The notes under the pieces: model-generated
Told to the model about the DNA's origin: nothing
What the model saw: the letters and a program-made list of their open reading frames with translations, nothing else
The model's database searches: none
Part shown: piece after piece, positions 1 to 5,720 of the stretch
How positions within the stretch are numbered: the stretch's first letter is position 1
How the letters are laid out: the number at the start of each line of letters is the position of its first letter
NCBI GenBank assembly: GCA_013349485.1
Contig: DUZM01000236.1
Span: forward strand, 1-7,132
Length of the DNA stretch: 7,132 bases
Direction: 5' to 3'
Origin: Candidatus Hydrogenedentota bacterium
GTDB lineage: Bacteria > Hydrogenedentota > Hydrogenedentia > Hydrogenedentales > SLHB01
Translations under genes and position numbers: made by a program

Positions 1-943
1 ACTTCGCCGCCGACTTGCCGAGGCGGTCGATGCGGAACGCATCGATCAGTTCGGCGCGCGCATACACTTCGCGGTCTTCGGCGGGCGTCCAGCCGAGCAA
101 CGCCACATAGTTTACTAGCGCTTCCGGAAGGTAGCCGTCGTCCCGCCAATCGAGCACGTTCGCGCCGCGATCGCGTTTGCTGTACTTTTTGCCGCGTTCG
201 TCGAGCACCATGGGCAAATGGGCGAATTGCGGCAGATCGTAGCCGAGGGCGTTAAACAGCATAACGTGTCGCGCGGCGTTCGTCAGATGGTCGTCGCCGC
301 GGATCACGTGCGTGATTCCCATCGAGCCGTCGTCAACCACCACGGCGAGATGAAACACCGCGTCGCCGTTGGGTTTCTGAATGATGAAGTCGTCGAACTC
401 GGCGTTGTCCGTCCGAACAACGCCCTGGACGAGGTCGTGCACCTCGGTGCGCCCCTCAGGGACCTTGAACCGGACGGCATACGGCGCGTCGCCTTTCGCG
501 GCGACGTCGGCGGCCGCGAGATTTCGGCACTTGCCGCTGTATTTCAGTGGGCCTTTCGCCGCGCGGGCCTTCTCGCGTTCGGCGTCGAGTTCTTCTCTCG
601 TGCAGAAACACTTGTACGCCTTGCCTTCGTCAAGGAGCCGGGTCACGGCGCTTCTGTACAGGTCGCGTCGCTGCGATTGCCGGTACGGGCCGTAGTCCCC
701 TTTCTCGGGTTCGCCGCCGAACGGGGGCCCTTCATCCCAGTCGATACCGAGCCATTTGAATCCTGCGCACATGGCCGCGACATAGGCTTCGTCGGTTCGT
801 TCAGCGTCCGTATCTTCGAGCCGCAGAATGAACGTGCCGCCGGTGTGCCGCGCAAACAGCCAGTTGAACAGCGCCGTCTTCGCGGTCCCGATATGCAGAA
901 ACCCCGACGGCGCCGGGGCAATCCGAACACGCACCATACTCAT
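1..943 (-). CDS. gltX: Glutamyl-tRNA synthetase, N-terminal part (C-terminus outside window)
   Basis: A cytoplasmic class I synthetase that joins glutamate to tRNA-Glu using ATP. Reading leftward from the ATG at 943 there are 314 codons without a stop, and the frame leaves the window, so roughly the last third of a usual 460-500 residue GluRS is missing. The Rossmann fold opens with APSGFLHIGTAKTALFNW (HIGH-type motif HIGT at residues 17-20), followed by RLEDTD. A zinc-knuckle pattern is visible as C112-F-C114 with Y135 and C139. The second ATP-binding motif is KKYSKRD (252-258), a KMSKS variant with Tyr where Leu is common. ALVNYVALLGW follows, typical of the bacterial enzyme. A second ATG lies two codons downstream (937-935). 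The ribosome binding site is weak: AGGA about 13 nt upstream. Whether it also charges tRNA-Gln cannot be told from this part; glnS nearby makes that unnecessary. Confidence 0.96.
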   Translation of the reverse strand, partial: MSMVRVRIAPAPSGFLHIGTAKTALFNWLFARHTGGTFILRLEDTDAERTDEAYVAAMCAGFKWLGIDWDEGPPFGGEPEKGDYGPYRQSQRRDLYRSAVTRLLDEGKAYKCFCTREELDAEREKARAAKGPLKYSGKCRNLAAADVAAKGDAPYAVRFKVPEGRTEVHDLVQGVVRTDNAEFDDFIIQKPNGDAVFHLAVVVDDGSMGITHVIRGDDHLTNAARHVMLFNALGYDLPQFAHLPMVLDERGKKYSKRDRGANVLDWRDDGYLPEALVNYVALLGWTPAEDREVYARAELIDAFRIDRLGKSAAK

Positions 944-998
944 CCGTGAATCCGTTTCCTCCGATTTAGTGGCCAGAGAAGCCATTCTTGTGAAACAT

Positions 999-1018
999 GC
1001 AAAGGATACACTGTTCCG
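999..1018 (-). promoter_or_regulatory. Candidate gltX promoter box (shared with glnS)
   Basis: On the minus strand this reads CGGAACAGTGTATCCTTTGC. It contains TATCCT (1008-1003) as a possible -10, preceded by GTG, 59 nt before the gltX ATG. The same box with 16 of 20 identical bases lies upstream of glnS at 3626-3645, at nearly the same distance from its start. No convincing -35 hexamer sits 16-18 nt upstream. The promoter role is inferred from the likeness and position. Confidence 0.45.
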
Positions 1019-1061
1019 AGGCTTGGTTGCGAACTTGGACCTCCGGGAGGCAAGTGGAATA

Positions 1062-1070
1062 TGTTAAGAT
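1062..1070 (+). promoter_or_regulatory. Candidate extended -10 promoter of the PIN toxin pair
   Basis: The sequence TGTTAAGAT is an extended -10 (TGn, then TAAGAT), which can act without a good -35. TTGGAC at 1035-1040 is too far from TAAGAT to serve (24 nt), but is 19 nt from the alternative hexamer TATGTT (1060-1065). Transcription would begin near 1077, leaving a leader of about 50 nt that includes the hairpins at 1101-1124. Confidence 0.35.
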
Positions 1071-1100
1071 AGCGGGCAACGGGGTGAGCGCGTCTGCTTA

Positions 1101-1125
1101 GAAGGATCTCCTTCTGGCAAGGAGG
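1101..1125 (+). promoter_or_regulatory. Two alternative leader hairpins over the PIN toxin Shine-Dalgarno
   Basis: The Shine-Dalgarno AAGGAGG (1119-1125) is close to ideal and lies 4 nt before the ATG at 1130, fixing the start. Just upstream, CTCCTT (1108-1113) can pair with AAGGAG (1119-1124) across the 5-nt loop CTGGC, hiding the ribosome site. GAAGG (1101-1105) can instead pair with CCTTC (1110-1114) across ATCT, which would free it. The two stems share bases and exclude each other. As DNA, GAAGGA-TC-TCCTTC (1101-1114) is also an operator-like inverted repeat. The pairing is seen; a regulatory role is inferred. Confidence 0.4.
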
Positions 1126-1129
1126 AGTC

Positions 1130-1654
1130 ATGGCATTGCTGCAAAACGCAGTGAACTCAAAGGCGGAGAAGCCAAGAGTCTACCTCGAGACATCAGTGGT
1201 GAGTTACCTGACGGCTCGGGCCTCGCGTGACCTGGTCGTCGCCGCGCATCAGCAGATCACGCAAGAATGGTGGGAACGTGAAAGAACACACTATGTTCTT
1301 TTTGTTTCCGACTTGGTGCACGTTGAGGCAGGGCAAGGAAATCCGGATGCGGCCCAACGCCGTCTCGCACTCCTCGAGCCCCTGGCCGTTCTGGAAGAAT
1401 CGGAGGAGATCCGCGAACTCGCGGAGTTGTATGCCAAAGAGATCCCGCTGCCGCGAAGGGCCGCTGCCGATGCGCTGCACATGGCCCTGGCGGCTTGGCA
1501 TGAAATGGATTACCTGTTAACATGGACCTGTCAGCACATCGCCAACGGATTCGTGCGACGCCGGCTCGAGGAAATCGACCGCACTGCCGCAATTACATCT
1601 CCGACGATTTGCACTCCGGAGGAACTACTGTATGGAAACCAAAACATGGACTGA
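1130..1654 (+). CDS. PIN-domain (VapC-like) putative toxin, YLETS type
   Basis: A 174-residue PIN-fold protein, probably a metal-dependent RNase toxin of a type II toxin-antitoxin pair. It opens with VYLETSVVSYLTAR (residues 17-30). E20 takes the place of the first catalytic Asp of most PIN domains, a substitution I recall as normal for this subfamily. E66 (in VHVEAG) and D114 (in AADALHMALA) are the next expected acidic residues. LLTWTCQHIANG (129-140) matches the subfamily's C-terminal signature, which I remember usually as TWNC. The 14 residues before KPRVYLE look like an extension, but the strong ribosome site before ATG 1130 supports this start. The final 23 nt overlap the next gene, so toxin and partner are probably translated together. 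The target RNA is unknown. It lies between gltX and glnS on the opposite strand, which suggests insertion. Confidence 0.87.
   Translation: MALLQNAVNSKAEKPRVYLETSVVSYLTARASRDLVVAAHQQITQEWWERERTHYVLFVSDLVHVEAGQGNPDAAQRRLALLEPLAVLEESEEIRELAELYAKEIPLPRRAAADALHMALAAWHEMDYLLTWTCQHIANGFVRRRLEEIDRTAAITSPTICTPEELLYGNQNMD
1618..1623 (+). promoter_or_regulatory. Ribosome binding site of the partner gene, inside the toxin gene
   Basis: GGAGGA lies 8 nt before the ATG at 1632 and within the coding region of the PIN gene. Such a strong site allows independent or boosted translation of the partner, as expected if it must exceed the toxin. It also decides the start of the 60-residue gene. Confidence 0.7.
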
Positions 1655-1814
1655 TCCTATCGTCGAAGAAATTCGCGCAATTCGTGAGGAATTGTTCCGG
1701 GAAGCGAACTACGACTTAAGACAACTGCATGAACGGCTCATGCAGAGCCAAAAGCGGCATGGTCCCCGGCTTTTCCGAAAGGACCAAACAGGAAACGTTG
1801 AAGGCGAAAAATGA
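1632..1814 (+). CDS. Small partner of the PIN toxin, probable antitoxin
   Basis: A 60-residue, highly charged protein starting METKTWTDPIVEEIRAIREE and continuing through NYDLRQLHERLMQSQK (residues 26-41) to a polar, Arg/Lys-rich tail. From memory, small genes with the pattern W-x-DPIVEE-x-R and a YDL segment commonly follow YLETS-type PIN genes. That context, together with the overlap and the strong internal ribosome site, is the basis for calling it an antitoxin. The middle should form two short helices. No DNA-binding fold is evident, so it may neutralise the toxin without repressing the promoter, or repress it only as a complex. The order is toxin first, the reverse of classical vapBC. 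Neutralising activity is inferred. Confidence 0.75.
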   Translation: METKTWTDPIVEEIRAIREELFREANYDLRQLHERLMQSQKRHGPRLFRKDQTGNVEGEK

Positions 1815-1832
1815 AGGAGCGGCCCAGTCTCT

Positions 1833-1868
1833 GAAACGACGGCGGGGCGTCTTGTCGCTCTTCGTTTC
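1833..1868. repeat. Inverted repeat between convergent gene ends
   Basis: GAAACGA (1833-1839) and TCGTTTC (1862-1868) are perfect inverted copies 22 nt apart, just inside the 56-bp gap between the partner gene's stop and the stop of glnS. It could be a weak two-way terminator, but there is no T-run immediately after it on either strand and the loop is long. It may be chance. Confidence 0.22.
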
Positions 1869-1870
1869 GT

Positions 1871-3568
1871 TCATTTGCTTCGGTGCTGCTTCTGGATTCT
1901 CGCCCAGGTGTCGCGCAAGGTCACCGTTCGGTTGAAGACGAGTCTATCGGGGGTCGAAACGGGGTCGACGCAGAAGTAGCCGAGCCGTTCAAACTGGTAT
2001 TGGGTCCCGGGCACGGCGCCGGCCAGGCTGGGCTCGACCCAACACGATCCCAACACCTCGAGCGAGTTCGGGTTGAGGTAGTTCCGCCAATCGTCGCCTT
2101 CCTCGAGGACCATCGGGTTCTCTTTGGTGAATAGGTGGTCGTACAGGCGCACCTCGGCTTCGAGCGCGTGCGCCGCCGAAACCCAATGCAGCGTCGCCTT
2201 GACTTTCCGGCCGTCGGGGGGATTGTCTCCGCCCCGCGTCTCGGGGTCGTACGTGCAGCGTAGTTCGACGACGTTGCCGTCATCGTCCTTGACAACGTCC
2301 TTGCACGTGATGAAATAGCCATACCGCAGCCGGACCTCGCGGCCGGGCGCCAGCCGGTAGAACTTCTTCGGCGGGTCTTCCATAAAATCCTCTTGTTCGA
2401 TGTATAGGACGCGCGAGAACGGCACCTTGCGCGTTCCGGCGCCCGGATCTTCGGGGTTGTTGACGGCGTCCATCTCCTCGACAAGATCCTCGGGGTAGTT
2501 CTCGATAACGACCCGCAAGGGACGGAGCACGGCCATGACGCGCGGCGCTCGCTTGTTGAGATCCTCGCGGAGACAGTGCTCGAGTTGGCCCACCTCGTTG
2601 ACGCCGTCAGCCTTGGCCAAGCCGATGCGCCGGCAGAAGTCCCGGATCGATTCCGGCGTGAAACCCCGGCGTCTCAGCCCTGAAATGGTCGGCATACGCG
2701 GGTCGTCCCAGCCGTGCACGTGCCCTTCCTCGACCAACGCGATCAGTTTCCGCTTACTCAACACCGTATACGTAAGGTTGAGCCGTGCAAACTCGATTTG
2801 CTGTGGATGGTAGACGCCGAGTTGGTCGAGGAACCAGTCGTAGAGCGGCCGATGGACCTCGAACTCGAGCGAACAAAGCGAATGGGTCACCTTCTCGATT
2901 GAGTCCTCGAGGCCGTGCGCCCAATCGTAAGTCGGATAGATGCACCATTTATCGCCGCTGCGGTGATGCGACGCCTTGAGAATGCGGTACATGACGGGGT
3001 CGCGCAGCAACATGTTCGGCGACGCCATATCGATCTTGGCGCGCAGCGTCCGCGCCCCGTCGTCGAATTCGCCGGCCCGCATCCGCTCGAACAACTCGAG
3101 GTTCTCCTCGACGGATCGGTTCCGGTAGGGGCTCTCCTTGCCGGGCTGGGTCACCGTGCCGCGATAGTCACGGAACTCGTCGGCCGACAGGTCGCACACG
3201 TACGCCTTCTCGGCCTTGATGAGTTGGACGGCCCAGGCGTACATCTGCTCGAAATAGTCCGAAGCGTAATAGAGGTGCTCGCCCCAATCATAGCCCAGCC
3301 ACCGCACGTCCTCGGTGATGGACTCGACGTATTCCTCTTCCTCGGTGCTCGGGTTCGTATCGTCCATGCGGAGATGGCATACGCCGCCGTATTCCTGCGC
3401 GATGCCGAAATCGACCGAGATGGCCTTCGCGTGGCCAATGTGCAGATACCCATTCGGTTCCGGCGGGAACCGCGTAACCACGCGGCCATCCCACTTATTC
3501 GTACGAATATCTTCCTCGACAATGGCCCGAATAAAGTCAAGTCCCGGACCCCGGCGTTCCTCGTTCAT
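1871..3568 (-). CDS. glnS: Glutaminyl-tRNA synthetase
   Basis: A complete 565-residue class I synthetase (the E. coli enzyme has about 554) that attaches glutamine directly to tRNA-Gln in the cytoplasm. The catalytic domain begins RFPPEPNGYLHIGHAKAI with HIGH at residues 43-46, then RMDDTNP (67-73). The KMSKS-type loop is VLSKR (269-273), followed by GWDDPRMPTISGLRRRGF (286-303), which is specific to GlnRS rather than GluRS. The second half matches the two-barrel anticodon-binding domain, including DGRKVKATLHWVSAAHALEA and, near the end, FNRTVTLRDTWARIQ. No key motif is missing. The ATG at 3568 is preceded by GAGGA about 10 nt upstream. The gene points toward gltX but is separated from it by the PIN pair, so each synthetase probably has its own promoter. 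Many bacteria lack GlnRS and make Gln-tRNA by amidation; its presence implies direct charging here. Confidence 0.98.
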   Translation of the reverse strand: MNEERRGPGLDFIRAIVEEDIRTNKWDGRVVTRFPPEPNGYLHIGHAKAISVDFGIAQEYGGVCHLRMDDTNPSTEEEEYVESITEDVRWLGYDWGEHLYYASDYFEQMYAWAVQLIKAEKAYVCDLSADEFRDYRGTVTQPGKESPYRNRSVEENLELFERMRAGEFDDGARTLRAKIDMASPNMLLRDPVMYRILKASHHRSGDKWCIYPTYDWAHGLEDSIEKVTHSLCSLEFEVHRPLYDWFLDQLGVYHPQQIEFARLNLTYTVLSKRKLIALVEEGHVHGWDDPRMPTISGLRRRGFTPESIRDFCRRIGLAKADGVNEVGQLEHCLREDLNKRAPRVMAVLRPLRVVIENYPEDLVEEMDAVNNPEDPGAGTRKVPFSRVLYIEQEDFMEDPPKKFYRLAPGREVRLRYGYFITCKDVVKDDDGNVVELRCTYDPETRGGDNPPDGRKVKATLHWVSAAHALEAEVRLYDHLFTKENPMVLEEGDDWRNYLNPNSLEVLGSCWVEPSLAGAVPGTQYQFERLGYFCVDPVSTPDRLVFNRTVTLRDTWARIQKQHRSK

Positions 3569-3625
3569 GGTTCAGTTTTCCTCATGTCCAGCCCCTCAAA
3601 AAACAGGCTTATCCGTTATGTGAGC

Positions 3626-3645
3626 GCAGAGAATACACCTTTCCG
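3626..3645 (-). promoter_or_regulatory. Candidate glnS promoter box (shared with gltX)
   Basis: On the minus strand this reads CGGAAAGGTGTATTCTCTGC, with TATTCT (3635-3630) as a possible -10, 61 nt before the glnS ATG. It matches the gltX upstream box at 999-1018 in 16 of 20 positions, including GTGTAT and the CGGAA and TGC ends. No clear -35 is seen. It may be a shared promoter type or a common regulator's site. Confidence 0.45.
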
Positions 3646-3790
3646 CACCCACCGTGCACGTTTTTCCCGACCGCCCTTTTCGCCTGGAACGCAACACCTT
3701 AGTGCGAAGCCCCACAGCCAGGGTTGGCCAGGCAAGAGAGAAGCGCTTGCGTCCGTCGTAGCATTTGTGTCCCGCCCGCACGTATCGTCA

Positions 3791-3819
3791 TTGCACGTCG
3801 CGTTCCTGGGCAGTATGAT
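3791..3819 (+). promoter_or_regulatory. Candidate sigma70-type promoter of the PDZ protein gene
   Basis: TTGCAC (3791-3796) and TATGAT (3814-3819) are separated by exactly 17 nt. The -10 matches the consensus in five of six positions; the -35 keeps only the TTG. Transcription would start near 3826, leaving about 80 nt of leader before the ATG at 3906. This also argues against the upstream ATG at 3837, only about 11 nt from that start point. Confidence 0.45.
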
Positions 3820-3905
3820 CAGATTCAGGCTAGCGAATGCGTGTGCCTGGTGCTGAGACGAGCCAACTGAAACGACAGTGTCAAGAGCCAGCTGGGGAGC
3901 TACAC

Positions 3906-4979
3906 ATGTCTGGACGCAAGCTCTTACTTCTGATCGCCGCTGTCATCGCGACGCTGCAGTGCCGCGGCGAGTCGCCTCAGGAAGTGCTTTTGCGGTTCTC
4001 TCCTGAAGTCGGGCGTACTTATTCCTATGCCTTTTCAATCAATCTGGACAAGCTCACATACAACCGACTGTCAAATGAGAACGTTCAGGCTGTTTTTTGC
4101 GTGAAAGTTCTTGAGAAGGAGAAAGACACGTATCGTACCCAGTGGAACGTTACTATCGGCGACCACAATCTAAGCAAGCCTATTTTGGACCAAATGGAGG
4201 ACAAGGTTTCCGAGTCCAAGGTTCTCCTCATATCTGACAGGTACGTTCTCGACAAAGAGGACGAGCAAAACCTCAGTTTCCCGGATCTGCCCCAAAGAGA
4301 GGGCGCAGAATGGCGCGGGAAATGCCGCTTCAGGTTCGGGGACTTGTTGACGCGCGATTATCCTTTGATTGACGTAGACTACAAGCTTGCCCAGATCTCG
4401 CAAGGCAAGGATCGGCCGACGTGCACCATTGTATGTGTCCCTGTGGCCAAGACAGTCGAGGTGCCTTTTCAAATGGGCCAGCTCGGCATACGGCTCGATC
4501 AAGACGCCCGCGTGTCCGCAGTCGCGGACGGTTCCGGGGCCGCAGGCATAATCCAAGCTGGCGACGTCTTAATAGGCATAAACGGGGTGCGAGCCAAGAC
4601 ACGCCGGGATCGCAGCCACCTTGCACAGCGCTTTGTCGAATCACCAGGCGATGTCGAGGCTGAGATTATTCTGACAATCCTGAGAAACGGCGAAGAGCGC
4701 GACTTCGTCGTCTCCAAATCGCTCGTCACGCTGGGCACTATCCGCGTCAAAATCGAGAAGCTCGTGCGAACCGTGGTCTTTGACACGGAGGAAGGTATTG
4801 TTCGCTCCGACCAAGGCGCCGCGACATACGCCATGACGTACCACTTCCTTGAGAACATGCCGTTTCTGGACGACTTCACTGGACGGATGTCCCAAGCGAT
4901 TAACACCCAACGGGAAGTGCCGCCCCGCATCTACAACTACGAGTGGGAAATGACGCTGCTTCAGAGGCCGGAATCCTAA
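3906..4979 (+). CDS. Exported PDZ-domain protein of unknown function
   Basis: A 357-residue protein. The ATG at 3906 is chosen over the one at 3837 because GGGGAG (3894-3899) lies 6 nt before it and the product then begins with a signal peptide: MSGRK, then the hydrophobic run LLLLIAAVIATLQ. C19 follows Leu-Gln, not a good lipobox, so a lipid anchor is unlikely. Residues 25-185 look like a beta-rich domain starting VLLRFSPEVGRTYSYAFSIN. A PDZ domain spans about 188-275, with the ligand loop QLGIRL (192-197) and GIIQAGDVLIGINGVRAK (214-231). After it, residues 276-357 resume a beta-type pattern ending YNYEWEMTLLQRPES. No protease catalytic motif is seen, so this is not an HtrA- or CtpA-type protease. 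It may bind peptides or proteins outside the cytoplasm. I do not recognise the family. It stands alone, divergent from glnS. Confidence 0.85.
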   Translation: MSGRKLLLLIAAVIATLQCRGESPQEVLLRFSPEVGRTYSYAFSINLDKLTYNRLSNENVQAVFCVKVLEKEKDTYRTQWNVTIGDHNLSKPILDQMEDKVSESKVLLISDRYVLDKEDEQNLSFPDLPQREGAEWRGKCRFRFGDLLTRDYPLIDVDYKLAQISQGKDRPTCTIVCVPVAKTVEVPFQMGQLGIRLDQDARVSAVADGSGAAGIIQAGDVLIGINGVRAKTRRDRSHLAQRFVESPGDVEAEIILTILRNGEERDFVVSKSLVTLGTIRVKIEKLVRTVVFDTEEGIVRSDQGAATYAMTYHFLENMPFLDDFTGRMSQAINTQREVPPRIYNYEWEMTLLQRPES

Positions 4980-5103
4980 ACCGCGTGGACTGCGCCAGTT
5001 CGGTGTGTGCTGCGTGCCGAGGCCGTGCCAGAGGGTTTCCCCGAAGCGGGCGTCTCTAACGCGTCGGGACTATGCGGGAGAGACCATCGCGCCTTTCTGC
5101 TTG

Positions 5104-5132
5104 TTGATATTCCCGCGCTTCGTGATTACCAT
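5104..5132 (+). promoter_or_regulatory. Candidate promoter of the MNT gene
   Basis: TTGATA (5104-5109) and TACCAT (5127-5132) are 17 nt apart, five and four matches to the sigma70 consensus. Transcription would begin near 5139, giving a very short leader with GGAGGG (5140-5145) almost at its 5' end. This is possible but unusual, so confidence is low. Confidence 0.3.
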
Positions 5133-5153
5133 TATCTGCGGAGGGTGACGGCA

Positions 5154-5453
5154 ATGAGTATAAAGGTTCAAGTCAATCGCCAACGGATAGCCGAGTTCTG
5201 CTTGAAGCACCACATCCGCAAACTGGCCTTCTTCGGTTCAGTGTTGCGCGATGATTTCGGCCCAGAAAGCGATGTGGACGTACTCGTCGAGTTCGAGCCC
5301 GGGCACGTCCCACGATTAGCTTTCTTTTCCATGGAGAACGAGCTGTCGGCGCTCCTCAAGCTGAAGGTGGATTTCAAAACTCCCGCGTTCATCAGCAAGT
5401 ACTTCAGGGACACGGTGTTGAAAGAAGCGGAAGTGCTGTATACTGCAGCGTGA
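5154..5453 (+). CDS. Minimal nucleotidyltransferase (MNT/MntA-like), no HEPN partner
   Basis: A 99-residue DNA polymerase beta-like nucleotidyltransferase. The motif GSVLRDDFGPESDVD fits GS-x10-DxD exactly (G28, S29, D40, D42), and a third acidic residue is available at D73 in LKVDF, so the active site looks complete. In HEPN-MNT toxin-antitoxin systems such proteins act as antitoxins by adding AMP to a HEPN RNase; here no HEPN gene lies beside it in the window. The ATG at 5154 has GGAGGG 8 nt upstream. The frame is open upstream to 5007 but has no ribosome site there, and the in-frame GTG at 5145 is too close to the Shine-Dalgarno. The next gene, a VapB-like antitoxin, begins 63 nt downstream with no clear promoter in between, so the three genes may form one transcript. 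It could be a remnant of a lost HEPN-MNT pair or a working solitary enzyme. Confidence 0.88.
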   Translation: MSIKVQVNRQRIAEFCLKHHIRKLAFFGSVLRDDFGPESDVDVLVEFEPGHVPRLAFFSMENELSALLKLKVDFKTPAFISKYFRDTVLKEAEVLYTAA

Positions 5454-5509
5454 CGCTTGGCGGTTGTTCGTGTTACCGTCCAAGTTAGGTGAATGGCAGG
5501 GTCAAGGAG

Positions 5510-5523
5510 AAGGCTGATGCCTT
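5510..5523 (+). promoter_or_regulatory. Small hairpin around the antitoxin start codon
   Basis: AAGGC (5510-5514) can pair with GCCTT (5519-5523) across TGAT, placing the first two bases of the start codon (5517-5518) in the loop and the third in the stem. The ribosome site AAGGAG (5504-5509) lies directly before the stem. A five-base stem is short and could be chance. Confidence 0.25.
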
Positions 5524-5720
5524 ATCACGGACATGTCGAGAACGGCGTTATCGTGCTTGATGACGCGCAACTGTTGCCCGAGGGGACGGAAGTCGTTGTG
5601 GAACCGCTTGAATCCGCTGCCGCAGCCGAGGGCTCGACGCCGTTCCGAGGAACAACGTATCGGTTTGATGCGCCGTTCGCCCCAGCGGTCCCGCCAGAGG
5701 ATTGGGACGCTTGTCGATGA
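5517..5720 (+). CDS. Antitoxin of a VapC-type pair
   Basis: A 67-residue protein. The start MPYHGHVENGVIVLDDAQ is a short beta-type module, continuing LLPEGTEVVVEPL, as in small antitoxins related to the DUF104 type. A flexible Ala/Glu/Ser linker (residues 32-41) follows, then a C-terminal arm (about 48-67) holding DAPFAPAVPPEDWDACR. That arm resembles toxin-wrapping tails of known VapC partners, which often end in a DDW/EDW segment. AAGGAG (5504-5509) lies 7 nt before the ATG at 5517, so the longer frame from 5493 is not needed. Its TGA overlaps the toxin's ATG as ATGA (5717-5720), implying coupled translation. It should bind and block the neighbouring PIN toxin and may repress the operon; the exact antitoxin family is uncertain. 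Confidence 0.85.
   Translation: MPYHGHVENGVIVLDDAQLLPEGTEVVVEPLESAAAAEGSTPFRGTTYRFDAPFAPAVPPEDWDACR

Larger units (their letters stand above)
3569..3905. other. Divergent intergenic region between glnS and the PDZ protein gene
   Basis: This 337-bp stretch separates two genes transcribed away from each other and should carry both their promoters. I see a candidate glnS promoter box (3626-3645) and a candidate plus-strand promoter (3791-3819), listed separately. Between about 3660 and 3790 I see no convincing gene, repeat or RNA structure. Open frames crossing it are extensions of, or antisense to, the flanking genes and have no ribosome site of their own. Confidence 0.6.

Noticed and set aside
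218..949. Long plus-strand open frame of 243 codons
   Set aside because: It is antisense to gltX, which shows clear HIGH, zinc and KYSKR motifs on the other strand; the plus-strand product has no recognisable domain.
1833..1868. Strong intrinsic terminator between the convergent genes
   Set aside because: The 7-bp inverted repeat has a 22-nt loop and no T-run after it on either strand, so it is kept only as a weak repeat.
2915..3856. Plus-strand open frame of 313 codons
   Set aside because: It is mostly antisense to the conserved catalytic domain of glnS and runs through the intergenic region without its own ribosome site.
3888..3900. Hairpin AGCT-GGGG-AGCT at the PDZ gene ribosome site
   Set aside because: The stem is only 4 bp of a self-complementary word and leaves the ribosome site in the loop, so it is likely chance.
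3837..3905. Upstream start for the PDZ protein
   Set aside because: There is no ribosome site before it, it would put 23 polar residues ahead of the signal peptide, and it lies only about 11 nt after the likely transcription start. GGGGAG before 3906 decides the start.
3960..3965. Lipobox cysteine (Cys19) in the PDZ protein
   Set aside because: The residue before Cys is Gln and the preceding pattern is Thr-Leu-Gln; lipoboxes need a small residue at -1.
5007..5153. N-terminal extension of the MNT protein
   Set aside because: The added 49 residues have no family likeness and no ribosome site, while ATG 5154 has GGAGGG at good spacing.
5702..5716. TTG start for vapC
   Set aside because: It has poor spacing to a ribosome site, and the ATGA overlap at 5717 with MILLDTH matches the usual VapC start.
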